Assembly: GCA_944387915.1 (NCBI GenBank)
Contig: CALXGT010000010.1
Location: 1 to 43,835 of the forward strand
DNA from: an uncultured Clostridia bacterium
GTDB lineage: Bacteria; Bacillota; Clostridia; Oscillospirales; Ruminococcaceae
Length of the DNA: 43,835 nucleotides
Direction: 5' to 3'
Below the pieces are notes generated by a model. The model saw nothing but the letters and a program-made list of their open reading frames with translations. It had not been told where the DNA came from and did no database searches. A program made the position numbers and the translations under genes. Every line of letters starts with the position of its first letter. The first letter of the stretch is position 1. Below, in pieces: positions 39,572 to 43,835 of this stretch.

Positions 39572-39772
39572 ATGAAATTTGGATTTAGGACGCCTTCTCT
39601 AAAAAGAAGTCTAAGAGCGAGAACTACGGGACGGGCTAAACGGGCTGTCAAAAAAGCGTTGATTCCGGGCTACGGCAAAAAGGGTATGGGCTGGCTTAAA
39701 AATCCTAAGAAAGCAGCGTATAATAAAGTCTATCATAAAACATCTTTTAGCATATGGGATATTTTCAAATAA
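39572..39772 (+). CDS. Small basic conserved protein
   Basis: A 66-residue strongly basic protein with RTPSLKRSLRARTTGR and IPGYGKKGMGWLKNPKKAAY. Proteins of this pattern occur in Firmicutes genomes and phages without known function. The ATG at 39572 is chosen; upstream in-frame GTGs exist. It sits 24 bases before the EVE-like/nuclease gene, so it may be part of that system (inference), for example as nucleic-acid-binding partner. Confidence 0.7.
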   Translation: MKFGFRTPSLKRSLRARTTGRAKRAVKKALIPGYGKKGMGWLKNPKKAAYNKVYHKTSFSIWDIFK

Positions 39773-39796
39773 GTCCTTTTTGAAAGGAGGGGAATT

Positions 39797-41272
39797 ATGT
39801 TCAATGACTATATGTGGCAGACATATTTGAATGCTGGAGGGGAGATCGTTGTCTCCCTTTTTGAGCAGAATTTAACCGGGAATCTGTCACAAGACTATAT
39901 TGAGACTATTGGAAAGTTTCGGTTGTCGTATTGCCCTGAAAAGGCTATTATTGAAGAAACGGCACAGCAACTCCAAGATCTTTCTAAAGATTTGAATGAT
40001 AATTTGGCTCTCTTGGAAAGTGGTGAATACACGATAGAATCAGCAATGCAATTCCTTTACAACGGCATAAAGGGTGAGGGAAATTACTCTGCACAGGATG
40101 TATTCGCTTGCTTCTCCGATTCTATTGAGTATTTCACAACATCTTTAGCCGCTGAAATCCCAGATTTGTTCACTCCTTATTATTTCAAATACAATTTCAA
40201 TGTTCTCGAAAAGATAGCCCAAGAATTTGACATTGAATTGCCGTCCATGCCAATCAAAAAGGATTATGAGGGGCGCTTCTATTTCTATGGCGATATATGC
40301 GGAGCTTTTCTGGATTTCAGAGAAAAGCACCACATGTCCCCTTATGAATTATGTGCCTTTCTTTATGATTTTGCACCCAAATATATAGGTGGGATTGACA
40401 GCTACATCATCAAAGATTTGCCAGAACCCAAAAGTGCATTTTTTATTGGCGGCTCTAAAGACGATAAGTTCCTTGCAAGTGACGCTGATACCATTACCTG
40501 TTGGCAATGCAATCCTGATACTCGTGCCGGAGATATGATTGTAATGTATTTACGGACACCGGTAAGTGCGGTTGATTCTGTGTGGCGTAGTGTTTCAATC
40601 GGCTTCAACGATCCGTTTTTCTATTACTACAGATGCACATACATTGCTCATCCAGTTTCTATAAAGCAGATTTCTCAGAAACAACTCCAAAGAGACAAGG
40701 TTTTCAAGGATGTGCCGATTGTCCGCAAAAATATGCAGGGTATCAATGGCGTAGAGTTGATGCCGTCAGAATATAATCACCTGATGGATTTGACGAAAGC
40801 TGATGTTCCAAAACTGGAATTTGTAGTCACAGACGGAAATCGAGATTTTGTCAATGAAAAGGATGTAGAGAACAAACTTATCAAACCATTGATTGCCAAA
40901 CTTGGTTATTCAGAAGAAGAATATGTTCAGCAGCTTTACATCGAGATTGGCAATCATAATCATGCCTTAATTCCTGATTTTGTATTGCTGCCTGTAACGA
41001 CCAGAGGACATCAATCTGCATTTGCACTAATTGAAGCAAAGTACAGTATTCCCAATCAAAAGGAAATGGAAGAAGTACGGATACAGGCAAGAAGCTATGC
41101 CAGACAGCTTAATGTAAAATACTCGGTTATCGCATCCAAAGATAAAGTGTGGGTGTATGCTCCAGATGATGATTTTACAAAGGAGATATTCAGCGCTTCT
41201 TGGGTAGAGCTAAATAATGCTGATACTTTTTCACATTTGCTAAAGCTTATTGGGAAAAGAGCAGGTAACTAA
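39797..41272 (+). CDS. PUA/EVE-like domain fused to HsdR-type PD-(D/E)XK nuclease
   Basis: The 491-residue protein has three parts. Residues 1-205 are helical and unrecognised. Residues 212-332 look like a PUA-superfamily (EVE/ASCH-type) domain: FFIGGSKDDKF, TCWQCNPDTRAGDMIVMY with the conserved Trp236 and Gly245-Asp246, then NMQGINGVEL. Residues 345-460 match the N-terminal nuclease of type I restriction HsdR: DVENKLI, Asp394 in LIPDFVL, Glu413-Ala-Lys415 in LIEAKYS, and QARSY (Q430). No helicase domain. EVE-like domains read modified bases, so a modification-dependent nuclease is a plausible inference. AAAGGAGG precedes the ATG. Confidence 0.75.
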   Translation: MFNDYMWQTYLNAGGEIVVSLFEQNLTGNLSQDYIETIGKFRLSYCPEKAIIEETAQQLQDLSKDLNDNLALLESGEYTIESAMQFLYNGIKGEGNYSAQDVFACFSDSIEYFTTSLAAEIPDLFTPYYFKYNFNVLEKIAQEFDIELPSMPIKKDYEGRFYFYGDICGAFLDFREKHHMSPYELCAFLYDFAPKYIGGIDSYIIKDLPEPKSAFFIGGSKDDKFLASDADTITCWQCNPDTRAGDMIVMYLRTPVSAVDSVWRSVSIGFNDPFFYYYRCTYIAHPVSIKQISQKQLQRDKVFKDVPIVRKNMQGINGVELMPSEYNHLMDLTKADVPKLEFVVTDGNRDFVNEKDVENKLIKPLIAKLGYSEEEYVQQLYIEIGNHNHALIPDFVLLPVTTRGHQSAFALIEAKYSIPNQKEMEEVRIQARSYARQLNVKYSVIASKDKVWVYAPDDDFTKEIFSASWVELNNADTFSHLLKLIGKRAGN

Positions 41273-41295
41273 GTTCAAAAATCCCTTTGGAACAA

Positions 41296-41329
41296 AGGGC
41301 GCACTTCTATACAGGGGCAAGCCCTGTAT
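41296..41329 (-). other. Putative MobQ-type oriT (nic site and hairpin)
   Basis: On the minus strand AAGTGCGCCCT (41296-41306) equals the nic core of RSF1010-like MobQ origins. Immediately 5' of it stands the hairpin ATACAGGG-CTTGC-CCCTGTAT (41309-41329). Hairpin followed by nic is the known layout recognised by MobA/MobL relaxases, and such a relaxase is encoded at 42314. Confidence 0.75.
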
Positions 41330-41347
41330 GTGCACTCTGCGAGGCAG

Positions 41348-41388
41348 ACAGCCCAAACACTTGAATATTCGGGCTGTTTTGTGTCTTT
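41348..41388 (+). terminator. Probable terminator after the nuclease gene
   Basis: ACAGCCC / GGGCTGT (41348-41354, 41371-41377), 16-base loop, followed by TTTGTGTCTTT. Moderate. Confidence 0.55.
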
Positions 41389-41398
41389 CCGTTCCGTA

Positions 41399-41490
41399 CA
41401 AGGGGCTGCACCCCTTGCGCCGCTATGCGGCTATCCCTGCGGACTTGCTATCTGCGAACGGTTTTAACAAACCATTCACAGATAGCAAGT
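41399..41490. repeat. Cluster of three perfect inverted repeats
   Basis: CAAGGGG/CCCCTTG (41399-41417), GCCGC/GCGGC (41419-41431) and ACTTGCTATCTG/CAGATAGCAAGT (41443-41454, 41479-41490) with inner GGTTT/AAACC. No T runs follow. Their place behind the nic site suggests accessory oriT or relaxosome sites, or a replication origin. Confidence 0.7.
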
Positions 41491-41509
41491 ATGATTGGAA
41501 GGAGCATCT

Positions 41510-41911
41510 ATGAAGCGAGATATGGAGCTTGTTCGGCTCATTCTTTTGAAAATTGAAGAAGAGTATCGTTCAACAGCGATTTATAATTTGAACATTAGTG
41601 GCTACGATATGGAAACTGTCGCCTATCATTGTAAAATATTAAATGAGGCTGGGTTGATTTCTGATTACGGTGCCCAATATGCAGATAACAGTTTATGGAG
41701 TTTTGGCGTAGGCTCCTTAACATGGGAGGGCAATGATTTCCTTGATAAAATCCGAGATAACTCTCAATGGAAAAAGATCAAAGATACAATTACTCAGAAA
41801 GGACTCCCTCTTGTTATCGAAACAATTAAGACCATTTCCTCTGCGTTTGTGACAGCCGCAGCAGAGGGTGTAGCAAATTCCATCATTAAGAACGCTGGAA
41901 CACCGCAATAA
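41510..41911 (+). CDS. DUF2513-family protein
   Basis: A 133-residue protein with the DUF2513 pattern: MKRDMELVRLILLKIEEEY, a winged-helix-like middle (DMETVAYHCKILNEAGLISD), SLTWEGNDFLDKIRDNSQWKK and a C-terminal hydrophobic helix. The N-terminal fold suggests DNA binding; function is unknown. DUF2513 genes are common on phages and mobile elements. GGAAGGAG precedes the ATG at 41510. The long inverted repeat at 41443-41490 directly upstream may act as its operator. Confidence 0.85.
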   Translation: MKRDMELVRLILLKIEEEYRSTAIYNLNISGYDMETVAYHCKILNEAGLISDYGAQYADNSLWSFGVGSLTWEGNDFLDKIRDNSQWKKIKDTITQKGLPLVIETIKTISSAFVTAAAEGVANSIIKNAGTPQ

Positions 41912-41935
41912 AGAATTTAATCCTCATCGTTACAT

Positions 41936-41970
41936 AAGACCGTCTACAAAAAAGTAGGCGGTCTTTTTAT
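41936..41970 (+). terminator. Terminator after the DUF2513 gene
   Basis: AAGACCGTCTAC / GTAGGCGGTCTT with an A6 loop and TTTTTA tail. Confidence 0.85.
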
Positions 41971-42002
41971 ATCCCCATATCAAACAAAGGAGGTCATACA
42001 CT

Positions 42003-42320
42003 ATGGCAAAACAGAAAAGCATCCCCCAACTGGAAGCTGAGAAAGCGGAAAATGAACGCAAGCTCTCGCAGCTCCAGCACAAAAAACAGCAGATCGAAAA
42101 CCGTATCACCTACTACGAAAAAGGCGATCGGCGCAAGCGGGCGCACCACCTTATCACCCGTGGCGCAGCCATTGAAAGTGTCGCACCGCTGACAAAGGTT
42201 TTGACCGAAACCGAGTTTTACGCCTTTGCTGAAAAAGCCCTTGCCGTCCCTGAGATCAAGGGCTTGCTTATGGAAGCGGTCAACGAACACAACCGGGCAG
42301 AACAGAAAGAGAGGTGTTGA
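42003..42320 (+). CDS. DUF3847-family mobilisation accessory protein
   Basis: A 105-residue protein with a long coiled coil (QLEAEKAENERKLSQLQHKK) and the conserved RRKRAHHLITRGAAIESV. DUF3847 proteins regularly precede MobA/MobL relaxase genes on clostridial elements and probably act at oriT with the relaxase. AAAGGAGGT fixes the start. The stop overlaps the start of the relaxase gene. Confidence 0.88.
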   Translation: MAKQKSIPQLEAEKAENERKLSQLQHKKQQIENRITYYEKGDRRKRAHHLITRGAAIESVAPLTKVLTETEFYAFAEKALAVPEIKGLLMEAVNEHNRAEQKERC

Positions 42321-43798
42321 GTATCGCACTATATCATTTTCATGTTACACAAATTAAACGAAGCGCAGGACAATCCGCTATTGCGTCTGCCGCCTATCGC
42401 TCTGGCGAAAAGCTGCACAGCGAATACTACGGCGAGGACAGCGACTACACTAAAAAGGGCGGCGTGATCTGTTCAGAAATCCTGCTGCCGCCTCATGCCC
42501 CGCCCTCTTTCTCTGACAGAGAAATACTATGGAATGAGGTGGAGAAAGCAGAACGGGGAAAGAAAGCGCAGCTTGCATACAGCTTTGACATTGCTTTGCA
42601 AAACGAGTTTTCCATGCAGGAGAACATCGAGCTTGCAAGGCAATTTTTGTTGGAGCAGTTTGTGAGTCGTGGCATGGTGGTGGACTTCGCCGTTCACTCC
42701 CCCGACAAGGAGGATGGCGGCATTTCCAATCCACATTTTCATGTCATGTGTCCCATCCGTCCTCTGGATGAACACGGCAGATGGGGCAACAAGCAGCGGC
42801 GGGAATATCTGCTTGACGAGTATGGTGAGCGCATCCGGGATGAAGCAGGAAACTATGTATTTAACGCTGTTCCCACTACCGATTGGGGCAGTCCAGACAC
42901 CTTGGAGCATTGGCGGCAAGCGTGGGCTGATCTGTGCAATCAGAAGTTTGCTGAAAAGGAACTGGACTGCCGGATCGACCACCGCAGCTATGAGAGACAG
43001 GGCATCGACCAGCTCCCCACCGTCCATGAGGGCGTGACCGTCCGGGCGATGGAAGCAAAGGGCATCCGTACCGATAAGGGCGATATGAACCGATGGATTC
43101 GCCGGATCAACAGCATGAGAAAGAATATCGCTGCTATGCTGAGTGAACTGTTCGCTGCCATCCGTGAGATCAACCGTGAGCTGAAAGCACCGAAGGAACC
43201 CACCCTTGCAGAGATCATCACCGATTATTACAGCAAACGCAACGCCGGTGCGTGGAGCGTTTACGGCAAGGTGGGCAATCTCAAAAACATGAGTCAGCTT
43301 GTGAATTATATCAGCGAAAACAATCTGCGCACCGTTGCCGATCTGGAAGCAAGGGTATCTGCACAACAGGAGAAATTGGATGCACGATCTGCCGCCTGCA
43401 AAGCTGTTGAAGCGAAGATGAAAGAGACAGCCGAGCTTCTGCGACAGGCACAGAACTATGCAGACACCAAACCCATTTACGATGAATGGTATCGCATCAA
43501 GTTCAAGGGCAAGAAAGATAAATTCAAAGAGGAACACGAAAGTGAGCTTCGGAAGTATTACGCCGCCGAGCGCAAGCTGAAACCGCACTTCCATGACGGA
43601 AAGCTGCCGCTGACAAAATGGAGAAAAGACGTTGCCGCATTGGAAGCCGAGTATGCTTCCATGCAGACAGAAATGGAAGTTCTGCGTGACGATGTACGCA
43701 ATCTGCGTCAAGTCACGCTTGCGGTCAGAAGTGCCGACCATGAAAGGCAGCAGCTTTCGGAACAGAACAAAAACCATCACCATCAGAATGAACGATAA
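42314..43798 (+). CDS. MobA/MobL-family relaxase
   Basis: The 494-residue relaxase of the MobQ class nicks oriT through a tyrosine near the N-terminus (ALYHFHVTQ; AAYRSGEKL) and carries the metal-binding HxH motif NPHFHVMCPIRP (about residue 140). The C-terminal half is helical, with a long coiled coil. The start is uncertain: GTG at 42314 and TTG at 42317 are in frame, while homologues begin at the position occupied by ATC at 42323. The oriT-like sequence at 41296 lies 1 kb upstream. Confidence 0.93.
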   Translation: MLSIALYHFHVTQIKRSAGQSAIASAAYRSGEKLHSEYYGEDSDYTKKGGVICSEILLPPHAPPSFSDREILWNEVEKAERGKKAQLAYSFDIALQNEFSMQENIELARQFLLEQFVSRGMVVDFAVHSPDKEDGGISNPHFHVMCPIRPLDEHGRWGNKQRREYLLDEYGERIRDEAGNYVFNAVPTTDWGSPDTLEHWRQAWADLCNQKFAEKELDCRIDHRSYERQGIDQLPTVHEGVTVRAMEAKGIRTDKGDMNRWIRRINSMRKNIAAMLSELFAAIREINRELKAPKEPTLAEIITDYYSKRNAGAWSVYGKVGNLKNMSQLVNYISENNLRTVADLEARVSAQQEKLDARSAACKAVEAKMKETAELLRQAQNYADTKPIYDEWYRIKFKGKKDKFKEEHESELRKYYAAERKLKPHFHDGKLPLTKWRKDVAALEAEYASMQTEMEVLRDDVRNLRQVTLAVRSADHERQQLSEQNKNHHHQNER

Positions 43799-43809
43799 GG
43801 AGGAATTGA

Positions 43810-43835
43810 ATGACCAACGAAATCACCACCGCATA
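43810..43835 (+). CDS. Start of next ICE gene (truncated by window end)
   Basis: AAGGAGGAATTGA followed by ATG at 43810 opens a frame MTNEITTA that runs off the window, 12 bases after the relaxase stop. Coupled position suggests a transfer-operon gene. Nothing more can be said. Confidence 0.6.

Noticed and set aside
42527-43783. Long minus-strand open frame (418 codons) opposite the relaxase gene
   Set aside because: No ribosome site or recognisable domain; its residues mirror the codon pattern of the relaxase on the other strand.
1-43835. CRISPR array, rRNA genes or prophage structural genes
   Set aside because: No regularly spaced repeats, no rRNA signatures and no phage head or tail proteins were seen in the window.

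Overview
The window reads as a chromosome segment of an anaerobic, spore-forming member of the Clostridia (Bacillota). The evidence is a trimeric NAD-dependent [FeFe] hydrogenase, the SpoIIGA-SigE pair, a two-gene SUF system, a T-box leader, an L10 leader, and strong TTGACA/TATAAT promoters. A 17-T run carrying an in-frame stop inside hydB suggests draft or metagenome-derived sequence.

Layout. At 1-38 lies the 5' part of a tRNA-Arg. At 0.1-3.2 kb a minus-strand operon (DRTGG, RsbW-like ATPase, sensory-type hydrogenase, DRTGG, PHP) is transcribed away from the plus-strand hydrogenase operon hydC-ATPase-ferredoxin-hydB-hydA (3.5-8.5 kb). These two units probably form an H2/redox sensing module and the catalytic module. 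At 8.7-10.5 kb lie spoIIGA, sigE and a Cys/Gly-rich microprotein. At 10.5-14.5 kb, on the minus strand, lie acpP and the ribosomal/transcription block rpmG-secE-nusG-rplK-rplA-rplJ-rplL, with its own promoters and an L10 leader. At 14.6-26.1 kb is housekeeping: sufC-sufB, a CLC antiporter, a small helical protein, an FMN alpha-hydroxy-acid dehydrogenase, an MsmX/UgpC ATPase, a DUF4830-like protein, an EF-G paralogue, a T-box-controlled sodium:solute symporter, and inorganic pyrophosphatase.

From 26.17 kb the sequence is accessory. A decayed end of an integrative/conjugative element (ICE) lies at 26.17-26.85 kb: a non-coding repeat, a truncated sigma-like gene and a frameshifted excisionase. 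It is followed by a sugar-catabolism block (26.9-35.6 kb): a GH35-like galactosidase, a GH2 enzyme and araD-araA-araB on the minus strand, and a divergent AraC regulator. After the block come the 3' end of a group II intron inside a wrecked ICE helicase gene (35.8-36.4 kb) and a second, more complete copy of the same ICE module (36.47-38.0 kb).

The rest of the ICE (38.1-43.8 kb) holds a conserved small ICE protein, a structured leader RNA ending in a terminator in front of a lipoprotein gene, a small basic protein, a three-part protein with a PUA/EVE-like module fused to an HsdR-type nuclease, a MobQ-like oriT, DUF2513, DUF3847 and a MobA/MobL relaxase. The block at 38.5-41.9 kb is the best candidate for an undescribed system: a possible modification-dependent restriction cargo carried next to the transfer origin.
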